From NCBI GenBank assembly GCA_029861085.1, contig JAOUAE010000087.1, forward strand, positions 1 to 5,673: 5,673 bases of DNA, read 5' to 3'. The position numbers were made by a program, and so were the translations under genes. Below are positions 1 to 4,952 of this stretch, one piece after another. The stretch is from Candidatus Nitrosopumilus sp. Lineage in GTDB: Archaea; Thermoproteota; Nitrososphaeria; Nitrososphaerales; Nitrosopumilaceae. The notes under the pieces are model-generated. The model was not told the DNA's origin and did no database searches. It saw only the letters and a list, made by a program, of their open reading frames with translations. Each line of letters opens with the position of its first letter. Within the stretch, counting starts at the first letter, position 1.

Positions 1-19
1 ACTATAGCAATATTCAAAA

Positions 20-685
20 CTAATTCACCTTAGCGTATTCTAAAAGTTCTTTTCCATCAATTAATGGAATTCCATTTTGTTTTCCAAATTTTTCCGCTTT
101 ATCCACTGATAATGCAGTGTATGTTTCAGCATCCATCATTTCACAAATTGCAGTGACTGGAGTTAAACCAGCAACTTGAGCTAGATAAACAGACATTTCT
201 GTATGTCCCTGACGTGCGGCCAACAAGCCTTTGGATGCAATCAATAATGGAACATGTCCGGGAGTTTTAAAAGAAGATGCAAATTTTTTCTGTTTATTTT
301 CAACATTGAAAATTTTAGCCATTTCACTAATTGTTAAGGCTCTATCTTTATCAGTAATTCCAGTGTATGTTTGGTAATGATTTACAGATAATGAGAAGGT
401 TGGATGATCACCATAAGGTGCTAATCCCATAATCATCTCTTTATTTGAAATTGAAGAATCAGAAAGAATTTCATGCATATATTGTAATTCAAGTGATGTT
501 GCAAAATTATTATCAATTGCTATACATAATAATCCTCCAGCATGTTGACGCATTCTTGCAACATGCTCAGGTGTAACAAATTCTGCAGCTACTACCATAT
601 CAATTTCATTTTCTCGTCCAGCAGAATCAAATAATAGGACAAATTCGCCACGTTTCAAAGATTGTAACGCAGGCTCAAGAGACAT
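20..685 (-). CDS. ribB: 3,4-dihydroxy-2-butanone 4-phosphate synthase (RibB)
   Basis: Converts ribulose 5-phosphate to 3,4-dihydroxy-2-butanone 4-phosphate plus formate, supplying the four-carbon unit for lumazine and riboflavin; cytosolic and Mg-dependent. The 221-residue length fits a stand-alone DHBP synthase with no GTP cyclohydrolase II domain fused. Visible family motifs are the acidic loop RENEIDMV at residues 24-31, TGITDKDRALTI at 108-119, TPGHVPLL at 141-148 (H143), RQGHTEM at 158-164 (H161, E163) and AICEMM at 179-184 (E182). ITDKDRA, RQGHTEM and the replacement of the bacterial EGD loop by EID are archaeal-like, as I recall the Methanocaldococcus enzyme. The ATG lies 22 nt below a TATA-like box with no Shine-Dalgarno, which fits a leaderless mRNA. 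It follows ribE in the same direction after 78 nt. Function is confident. Confidence 0.96.
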   Translation of the reverse strand: MSLEPALQSLKRGEFVLLFDSAGRENEIDMVVAAEFVTPEHVARMRQHAGGLLCIAIDNNFATSLELQYMHEILSDSSISNKEMIMGLAPYGDHPTFSLSVNHYQTYTGITDKDRALTISEMAKIFNVENKQKKFASSFKTPGHVPLLIASKGLLAARQGHTEMSVYLAQVAGLTPVTAICEMMDAETYTALSVDKAEKFGKQNGIPLIDGKELLEYAKVN

Positions 686-707
686 AAGAAAAAAACTTGT
701 TTATCTA

Positions 708-715
708 ATTATAAA
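708..715 (-). promoter_or_regulatory. TATA box of ribB
   Basis: Read on the minus strand this is TTTATAAT, with an A-rich stretch (GTAAAC) just upstream where BRE would sit. Its downstream edge is 22 nt from the ribB ATG, so transcription should begin at or next to the start codon. The same spacing recurs at three other genes in this window, which raises confidence. It implies ribB can be transcribed independently of ribE. Confidence 0.6.
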
Positions 716-730
716 GTTTACTATAAAATT

Positions 731-759
731 GGTAATTACCACTTAAATGGTAAGTAATT
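731..759. promoter_or_regulatory. Operator-like cluster of GGTAA/TTACC half-sites upstream of ribB
   Basis: The ribE-ribB gap contains a perfect 10-bp palindrome, ggtaattacc (731-740), and a further ggtaa at 749-753, placed 18 bp from the first. Overlapping symmetries include ttacc-N8-ggtaa (736-753), actta-N5-taagt (741-755) and aattac/gtaatt (734-739 and 754-759). The cluster sits directly upstream of the ribB TATA and BRE region. Archaeal riboflavin genes are known to be controlled in many lineages by the RbkR regulator (a riboflavin kinase with a DNA-binding domain), so this is a candidate binding site. The match to the RbkR motif is not established here. Confidence 0.35.
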
Positions 760-763
760 GATT

Positions 764-1348
764 TTATTTTAAAATATATTTACCAAGTATGTCAGTTTCA
801 ATATTAACTTTATCTCCTACTTTTTTGGTATGGAAATTTGTAACATCAATGGTATGAGGAATTAATGAGACTGATGCGAGAGTTTTTTTAACATCAACAA
901 GAGTTAAACTAATTCCATCTACTGCGATAGAGCCTTTTTTTACTACATATTTTGACAGTTTTTTAGGAACTTCAAACCAGACTTGAACTTCTTTAGGTTT
1001 TTTTAGGATTTTTTTAATTATTGCTACACCATCAACATGACCTAAAACAAAATGTCCTTCTAATCGTTCACCAGCTTTTAAACTTCGTTCAATATTTACA
1101 ATTCCTCCAACTTTTAAATTTCCAAGATCTGTTTTTTTTGTCGTCTCTTCAATCATTTCAAAAATACAACTAGATTTTGAAAGTTTTGTTGCAGTAAGAC
1201 AAACTCCATTCAAAGCAACACTTTGTCCAATCTTTAAGCCCTTTGTATGTTTTCCAAGATTAACAGTCATTTGAATAGCACTTCTATTTTTTGTGTTTTT
1301 AGAAATTTTTTCTACTTTACCGATTCCTTCAACAATACCAGTAAACAT
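764..1348 (-). CDS. ribE: Riboflavin synthase, bacterial-type (lumazine-binding repeats)
   Basis: Catalyses dismutation of two 6,7-dimethyl-8-ribityllumazine molecules to riboflavin, the last step of the pathway; the family acts as a trimer. The 194-residue protein begins with the hallmark MFTGIVEGIG and contains two homologous barrels. The internal repeat is clear: SVALNGVCLT at residues 43-52 matches SIAVDGISLT at 140-149, and GHFVLGHVDG (98-107) marks the junction. NIETDILGKY (182-191) is the usual C-terminal motif. Many other archaea instead use a riboflavin synthase related to lumazine synthase, so this alpha-type enzyme suggests an ancient gene gain from bacteria (inference). It has both a TATA box and a strong Shine-Dalgarno; ribB follows downstream. 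Also called ribC in some bacterial nomenclatures. Confidence 0.95.
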   Translation of the reverse strand: MFTGIVEGIGKVEKISKNTKNRSAIQMTVNLGKHTKGLKIGQSVALNGVCLTATKLSKSSCIFEMIEETTKKTDLGNLKVGGIVNIERSLKAGERLEGHFVLGHVDGVAIIKKILKKPKEVQVWFEVPKKLSKYVVKKGSIAVDGISLTLVDVKKTLASVSLIPHTIDVTNFHTKKVGDKVNIETDILGKYILK

Positions 1349-1351
1349 TAA

Positions 1352-1358
1352 ATCACCT
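1352..1358 (-). promoter_or_regulatory. Strong Shine-Dalgarno of ribE
   Basis: AGGTGAT on the minus strand is fully complementary to the usual archaeal 16S 3' end and ends 3 nt before the ribE ATG, a short spacer. It is the best ribosome binding site in the window; most other starts here have none. It supports the start at 1348. Confidence 0.5.
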
Positions 1359-1369
1359 ATAGATTATGT

Positions 1370-1377
1370 GTATAAAA
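1370..1377 (-). promoter_or_regulatory. TATA box of ribE
   Basis: TTTTATAC on the minus strand ends 21 nt before the ribE ATG. That spacing predicts a start site at or almost at the ATG, which would remove most or all of the Shine-Dalgarno lying between the two. Either the element is used for a near-leaderless transcript or ribE is also read from transcripts starting further upstream. Confidence 0.5.
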
Positions 1378-1401
1378 TCATTTAGGCATAGTGTAACCAA
1401 A

Positions 1402-1482
1402 TTATTTTTCCACTTTATTATCAGGAAAACGATTCACGTAGTACCATAAGCCAATCCAAAATTCAATTTTTGTAAAAATCAT
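1402..1482 (-). CDS. Possible 26-residue aromatic-rich small protein
   Basis: An ATG 17 nt after the TPR gene stop opens a 26-codon frame ending in TAA. The peptide has an amphipathic or membrane-seeking first half (EFWIGLWYYV at residues 7-16) and a charged tail (NRFPDNKVEK, 17-26), a layout typical of tiny membrane-associated proteins. It fills most of the 151-nt gap between the TPR gene and ribE and would be the last gene of the reductase-lyase-TPR operon. There is no Shine-Dalgarno or convincing TATA box at the usual distance. I do not recognise a family, and a frame of this length can occur by chance; conservation in relatives would decide. Confidence 0.3.
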   Translation of the reverse strand: MIFTKIEFWIGLWYYVNRFPDNKVEK

Positions 1483-1497
1483 TTGTACAATACAAAT
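1481..1497. repeat. 7-bp inverted repeat after the TPR gene
   Basis: atttgta-caa-tacaaat is a perfect 7-bp inverted repeat with a 3-nt centre, placed 2 nt after the TPR stop and overlapping the ATG of the possible small ORF. On the minus strand it is followed within a few bases by GATTTTTAC, so it could contribute to 3'-end formation of the operon mRNA or be an operator. The stem is all weak pairs except two G-C, and chance is a real alternative. Confidence 0.25.
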
Positions 1498-1499
1498 AA

Positions 1500-2201
1500 T
1501 CAGGCATTAGATTTTTGAAATTCATCTTCACAAAATTGGTGAAAAACAGAACACTTGTTTTCTTTAGCATCATTTTTGATTTTTTCCATATCTTTGTTAA
1601 GAATGCCCTGGGCAGCTAAAAATGCATCATCGTGCATTTCCAATTTTTCAAATAGCCTGGATTTAGCAAGTGGTATTTCTTTTAATTTGGAATCAATTAT
1701 TTGGGCTCTATCATAATAATAAATTGAATCTTCATAATTACCAAGATAGCTAAGGGAAATTGCCTTATTCATCAGCGCAGTTACATCGCTTGGATCTATC
1801 AAAAGAGATGTGTCATAGCATTCAAGAGCATTTTGATGTCGATTTAATTCATTAAGAGACAATCCCATGCTGTTTAGGGCCCAAACATCCTTTGAATTAG
1901 TTGAAAGGATTTGTTTACATAGATCTAAAACTTGTTCATATTGTTTTAAATTTTCAAGAGCAAAAATCTTATTTTTTAATGCATAAGTATCTAAATTTTT
2001 CACCTGCAGAACTTTATCACAATAAGTAATAGCCTCATCATATTTTTTTAAATAAATCAAAGACAATGAAATATTTTGTAGTGCAATCATGTCATTAGGT
2101 GTTTTTTCTAGCAATTTTTTACAATAGTTATACAGTTCATCATATTTTTCAACATTAAATAATCTAGTGATTATATTTGAAGGATCAAGTAAGTCAATCA
2201 T
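1500..2201 (-). CDS. TPR-repeat protein, translationally coupled to the CitE-like gene
   Basis: A 233-residue soluble protein built from tandem tetratricopeptide repeats, a helical scaffold for protein-protein contacts; no enzymatic motif is visible and the partner is unknown. The 34-residue periodicity is exact: equivalent helix positions fall at C27, C61, C95, Y129 and Y163, each followed by K or D, and segments such as KKYDEAITYCDKVL, NRHQNALECYDTSL and GNYEDSIYYYDRAQ are typical second helices. About five repeats cover residues 15-190. The C-terminal 40 residues are charged, with C217 and C224. There is no signal peptide. Its ATG overlaps the TGA of the upstream lyase gene (ATGA) and no Shine-Dalgarno precedes it, so translation probably depends on termination-reinitiation. 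That suggests a matched supply and possibly physical association with the lyase (inference). Confidence 0.85.
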   Translation of the reverse strand: MIDLLDPSNIITRLFNVEKYDELYNYCKKLLEKTPNDMIALQNISLSLIYLKKYDEAITYCDKVLQVKNLDTYALKNKIFALENLKQYEQVLDLCKQILSTNSKDVWALNSMGLSLNELNRHQNALECYDTSLLIDPSDVTALMNKAISLSYLGNYEDSIYYYDRAQIIDSKLKEIPLAKSRLFEKLEMHDDAFLAAQGILNKDMEKIKNDAKENKCSVFHQFCEDEFQKSNA

Positions 2202-3052
2202 TTTACAAGTTCTAAAAGTGCCTTTGCCTGTTTGAAATGAACCTCATCTATCATTTTTCCATCAACTGTAGTGGCACCTTTTCCTTTCTTAGTGGATTCA
2301 TGATAGATTTTACAGACTTTTTCGGCCCACAAGATTTCACTTTTATTTGGATGAAACAATCTGTGCACAACAGAAATTTGATCTGGATGGATGACACTTT
2401 TCCCTGAATATCCAAGGCTTTTACCAATTTTGCAATCTTTTTCCAATCCTTTAGAATCTTTAAGATCTTGCCAAATTGCGTCAATCACTGCTACTCCAGC
2501 TGCATGCGCATCAACAGGTATTTTTCTTCTTGAATACTTAGAACCCTCAGAGTCTTTTGTGTATTCAACTCCCAAATCATTCAACAAATCAAAAACTCCA
2601 AAAACCACAGCAGAAACTCTTTTTCCAAATGATGCAATGTTAAACGTGTTAACTACTCCTTCAGATGATTCTATAGAAGGGATAATTTGGATTGGTTTTA
2701 GTTTGCGTGTATTTTCCAATTCAGATAATATTTTTTCAATTTTTTTCATCTCTTTTACATTGTTAACTTTAGGTATTACAATTCCATCAATTCCTTTTTG
2801 GACTATTTCTTTAAGATCCAGAGGAATTTTTCCTGAACTTGGAGAATTTGTTCTAACAAAAATTGAAGATTTGTATAATTTCCTTGCTTTTAATGCAGAT
2901 TTGATTAGTTTTCGTGCGTTTATTTTTTCATTATCTGGAACAGAATCTTCTAAATCAAAACAAACAATATCAGCTTGGAGTATTTTTGCTTTTTCTAAGA
3001 ATCTGGAATTATTTCCAGGTACAAAAATGAGACTTCGAAAAAGCTGAGTCAT
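2198..3052 (-). CDS. CitE-like HpcH/HpaI aldolase family CoA-ester lyase
   Basis: A 284-residue TIM-barrel protein of the family that includes the citrate lyase beta subunit, malyl-CoA and citramalyl-CoA lyases and malyl-CoA thioesterases. These cleave or condense C-C bonds of CoA esters using Mg. Motifs: RSLIFVPGN (6-14), CFDLEDSVP (31-39), FVRTNS (65-70, with R67), IIPSIESSEG (123-132, E128 a likely Mg ligand), FGVFDLLNDLG (151-161, D155 a likely Mg ligand) and GKSVIHPDQI (217-226). The family usually has an acidic or small residue where F154 precedes the Asp, so substrate use may differ. Substrate cannot be read from sequence; malyl-CoA, citramalyl-CoA and related esters are all possible. 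The gene starts 7 nt after the reductase stop and overlaps the TPR gene by 4 nt, so the three are surely one transcript. It lacks a separate ACP or citrate lyase alpha partner in this window, arguing against true citrate lyase. Confidence 0.88.
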   Translation of the reverse strand: MTQLFRSLIFVPGNNSRFLEKAKILQADIVCFDLEDSVPDNEKINARKLIKSALKARKLYKSSIFVRTNSPSSGKIPLDLKEIVQKGIDGIVIPKVNNVKEMKKIEKILSELENTRKLKPIQIIPSIESSEGVVNTFNIASFGKRVSAVVFGVFDLLNDLGVEYTKDSEGSKYSRRKIPVDAHAAGVAVIDAIWQDLKDSKGLEKDCKIGKSLGYSGKSVIHPDQISVVHRLFHPNKSEILWAEKVCKIYHESTKKGKGATTVDGKMIDEVHFKQAKALLELVK

Positions 3053-3061
3053 TAAATGACT
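3047..3061. repeat. Inverted repeat over the reductase stop and lyase start
   Basis: AGTCATT-T-AATGACT on the minus strand is a perfect 7-bp inverted repeat with a single central base. It contains the ATG of the CitE-like gene and part of the TAG of the reductase gene. In RNA it could form a 6-bp hairpin with a 3-nt loop that hides the start codon until ribosomes translating the reductase open it. It may be coincidental in AT-rich DNA. Confidence 0.25.
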
Positions 3062-4139
3062 AAACGCCTTCTGGCTTCATTAAGATTTTTCCGAACATTC
3101 CTTTTCCGTTTAACATTTTTGTGTGAGCCTCAGCTGCTTGTTCAAAGGTATAGGTTGAGTCAATTGCTGCTTTAATTTTTCCTTGACCCATCCAATAAAG
3201 AGCTTGATCAAGTTCGGCTTTGGTTCCTTGTGTTGAACCCAAGATGTTAGTTCCTTTAAAGAACACATGTCTGAGATCAGTCTTTGCGTTGTATCCAGTG
3301 GTTGCACCGCATGAAACAAGAGTTGCACCATACTTCAGTAATTGTAGTTGCTGATTCCAGTGTGTTTCACCAATGTGATCAAATGACAAATCAATTCCAG
3401 GTGCTTCACCTTTTCTTTTTGCAATTTCTTTTGAAATCTTATAGACTTCTTTACTCCAATCGTCTTTTCTGTGATCTACTGCATAATCTGCTCCAAGTTC
3501 TAGACATTTGTCTAGTTTGTCTGGACTTGCTGTTGCAATCACATCACAATTGTATAGTTTTGCGATTTGAATTCCAAAGCTTCCTACTCCAGAACCTCCA
3601 CCCATTATCAAGACGGTTTGTCCAGGAGTAATTTTGGCTCTACCAACTAGCATGTGCCATGAAGTTAGAATAGTCATTGATGCTGCTGCTGCCTCATCAT
3701 ATGAGACCCCTTCAGGAATTTTTGAAACGTTTACTTCAGGAAGATGAGTTACTTCTTGAAATGCTCCCCAAGTTGGACCAGTTTGGAATCCCCAAATGGT
3801 TCTCTTAATACAATCAAATTCTCTACCGTCAGTACATGCTTTACAAACTCTACATGACATGTTAGAGTGAGAAACTACCCTATCTCCAACTTTAATATTT
3901 TTAACATCCTCTCCAACTGCTATTACATCTCCAGCTGCATCTGATCCAGATACATGTGGTAATGGAACAGCAACAGGGACTCCCCTCATACCCCAAATAT
4001 CATTATAATTTAGAGCAGTGGATTTAACTTCAAAAACTACTTGATCTGATTTTGGTTTTGGATCATCTATATCCTGGACTTTGAGGATTTTAGCATAATT
4101 ATCGTCTGGTGCGTATTCATTGTATACAACGGCTTTCAT
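3060..4139 (-). CDS. Medium-chain reductase, crotonyl/acryloyl-CoA reductase-like
   Basis: A 359-residue NAD(P)H-dependent oxidoreductase of the MDR (zinc alcohol dehydrogenase-like) superfamily. The N-terminal GroES-like domain (about 1-150) carries ALNYNDIWGM (42-51) and PHVSGSDAAG (61-70), where catalytic-zinc enzymes would have Cys and GHE; those ligands are missing, so the active site is probably zinc-free. The structural-zinc lobe is intact (C96, C99, C102, C110). The Rossmann fold starts at GGGSGVG (180-186). NYN, GSDAAG, IWGFQT (115-120), FDHIGETHW (253-261) and GATTGYN (278-284) resemble crotonyl-CoA carboxylase/reductase as I recall it, hence an enoyl-CoA reductase is the best guess, possibly acryloyl-CoA reductase of the 3-hydroxypropionate/4-hydroxybutyrate cycle. 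A quinone reductase-like or alcohol dehydrogenase role is the alternative. It leads an operon with the lyase and TPR genes; AAGGT ends 5 nt before the ATG, below a TATA box. Confidence 0.88.
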   Translation of the reverse strand: MKAVVYNEYAPDDNYAKILKVQDIDDPKPKSDQVVFEVKSTALNYNDIWGMRGVPVAVPLPHVSGSDAAGDVIAVGEDVKNIKVGDRVVSHSNMSCRVCKACTDGREFDCIKRTIWGFQTGPTWGAFQEVTHLPEVNVSKIPEGVSYDEAAAASMTILTSWHMLVGRAKITPGQTVLIMGGGSGVGSFGIQIAKLYNCDVIATASPDKLDKCLELGADYAVDHRKDDWSKEVYKISKEIAKRKGEAPGIDLSFDHIGETHWNQQLQLLKYGATLVSCGATTGYNAKTDLRHVFFKGTNILGSTQGTKAELDQALYWMGQGKIKAAIDSTYTFEQAAEAHTKMLNGKGMFGKILMKPEGV

Positions 4140-4162
4140 GTATTACCTTGATTTTTTGCATT

Positions 4163-4170
4163 ATTATATT
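4163..4170 (-). promoter_or_regulatory. TATA box of the reductase-lyase-TPR operon
   Basis: AATATAAT on the minus strand lies in the 40-nt gap after the PDCD5 gene and ends 23 nt before the reductase ATG, the same spacing as at rps19e and ribB. It separates the metabolic operon from the upstream ribosomal block. Confidence 0.6.
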
Positions 4171-4179
4171 TTTTCTAGA

Positions 4180-4461
4180 TTATATTCGGTTTATCTTAAA
4201 ATCACGTTTAGGTTGCTGTGTAGAGAGCAATATTTGCTTTAATTGTTCATCATTGATCTGGCCGGGAATTTTTCCTTGAGTTGCCATCCCAATCAGATAT
4301 TGTTCAACCATATCAGACAATTCAGGTTTGACCATTTTGATATTATTTAGTCTCATTCTAGCTTCCGGTGTAAGAACTTGTTTTAGGATTTGTTCCTTTT
4401 GTGCTGCTAATTCATGATTAGTATTATCATGAGGTGGTTCGTTAGATTCTGGAAAACTCAT
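4180..4461 (-). CDS. PDCD5 (TFAR19) family DNA-binding protein
   Basis: A 93-residue archaeal homologue of eukaryotic PDCD5/TFAR19, a small helical-bundle protein that binds double-stranded DNA; its archaeal role is not firmly known. The conserved core is clear: QILKQVLTPEARMRLNNIKM (24-43, the basic DNA-contacting stretch), KPELSDMVEQYLIGMATQGK (45-64), then INDEQLKQIL (69-78) and the family ending KRDFKINRI (85-93). The first 20 residues are polar, rich in N, P and H, and probably disordered. It starts 7 nt after the rps19e stop; no separate TATA box lies at the expected distance and there is no Shine-Dalgarno, so it is probably cotranscribed with rps19e. A PDCD5 gene beside rps19e is, to my knowledge, a recurrent archaeal arrangement. 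Confidence 0.93.
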   Translation of the reverse strand: MSFPESNEPPHDNTNHELAAQKEQILKQVLTPEARMRLNNIKMVKPELSDMVEQYLIGMATQGKIPGQINDEQLKQILLSTQQPKRDFKINRI

Positions 4462-4468
4462 TTTAAAT

Positions 4469-4921
4469 CTAAGAATATATTTTCAACAATGGATTTTCAA
4501 CAATTAATTCTTTAAGAATTTCTGTTGATAATCTATCAAGTTTTTGCATTCCTTGTTTAGATATAATACGTCCTTTCTTCTCAACTTTTTCTACATAACC
4601 AAGCTTTTCTAATCCTTGAATTGCATTACGGATAATTGCACCACCAGCATCTTTATGATGAGCAGCCCCATATCCAGATGGTTTGCCACCACCATAATCA
4701 TTTCTTAAAGCATTAACTCCAATTGGGCCATTAAGGTAAATTTTTCTCATAATTGAAGCACATCTAGTTTGCCACCATTCTCTATCTTGTGGTGGTTTAT
4801 CTGCATGAGCTCCGGTTTTGACAAATGGAATCCATGAAGGCGCAAGAATGTCTTCATTCTTTAGAACATCTGCTAGTCTTCCTATCAATACATCTGCTGG
4901 TACATCGTATACCTTTGCCAT
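4469..4921 (-). CDS. rps19e: Small-subunit ribosomal protein S19e
   Basis: A 150-residue protein of the archaeal/eukaryotic S19e family (no bacterial counterpart), a winged-helix-like protein in the head of the 30S subunit needed for late small-subunit maturation. Family motifs are WIPFVKTG (30-37), DREWWQTRCASIMRKIYLNG (46-65), GVNALRNDYGG (68-78), HHKDAGGAIIRNAIQGLEKLG (88-108) and the C-terminal GRIISKQGMQKLD (117-129). Length is normal and the protein is complete. The ATG is 23 nt below a TATA box and has no Shine-Dalgarno, so the mRNA is probably leaderless. It lies 31 nt after the RNase P component gene and 7 nt before the PDCD5 gene. A Nep1-type gene is three positions upstream, which matters because Nep1 and Rps19 cooperate in yeast. 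Confidence 0.97.
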   Translation of the reverse strand: MAKVYDVPADVLIGRLADVLKNEDILAPSWIPFVKTGAHADKPPQDREWWQTRCASIMRKIYLNGPIGVNALRNDYGGGKPSGYGAAHHKDAGGAIIRNAIQGLEKLGYVEKVEKKGRIISKQGMQKLDRLSTEILKELIVENPLLKIYS

Positions 4922-4944
4922 AAAGTCAAAAAATCAATAATCGT

Positions 4945-4952
4945 CTTATAAA
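4945..4952 (-). promoter_or_regulatory. TATA box of rps19e
   Basis: TTTATAAG on the minus strand begins immediately after the TGA of the RNase P component gene and ends 23 nt before the rps19e ATG. It indicates that rps19e and the PDCD5 gene have their own strong promoter. Confidence 0.6.

Noticed and set aside
1349..1499. A C/D box or other small RNA in the TPR-ribE gap
   Set aside because: Only isolated CTGA and partial RTGAT-like strings occur, with no properly spaced C and D boxes.
2251..2484. A 77-codon minus-strand frame within the CitE-like gene
   Set aside because: Alternate frame of a gene with clear conserved motifs; no independent start signal.
2391..3047. A 218-codon open frame on the plus strand
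   Set aside because: It lies antisense to the well-supported CitE-like gene, and its translation shows no family motif and is typical of a shadow frame; no promoter or ribosome site supports it.
2198..3052. True citrate lyase beta subunit
   Set aside because: No citrate lyase alpha, gamma or ligase genes are nearby; the single-gene context with a reductase favours a CoA-ester lyase.
3110..3331. A 73-codon minus-strand frame within the reductase gene
   Set aside because: Alternate-frame shadow, no motif and no start signal.
3284..3631. A 115-codon open frame on the plus strand inside the reductase gene
   Set aside because: Antisense shadow of the reductase; composition rich in L, H, Q and C without recognisable motifs.
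3060..4139. Annotation as a classical zinc alcohol dehydrogenase
   Set aside because: Catalytic zinc ligands (Cys in the first motif and His of GHE) are absent; only the structural zinc site remains, so a reductase of the CCR/quinone-reductase type fits better.
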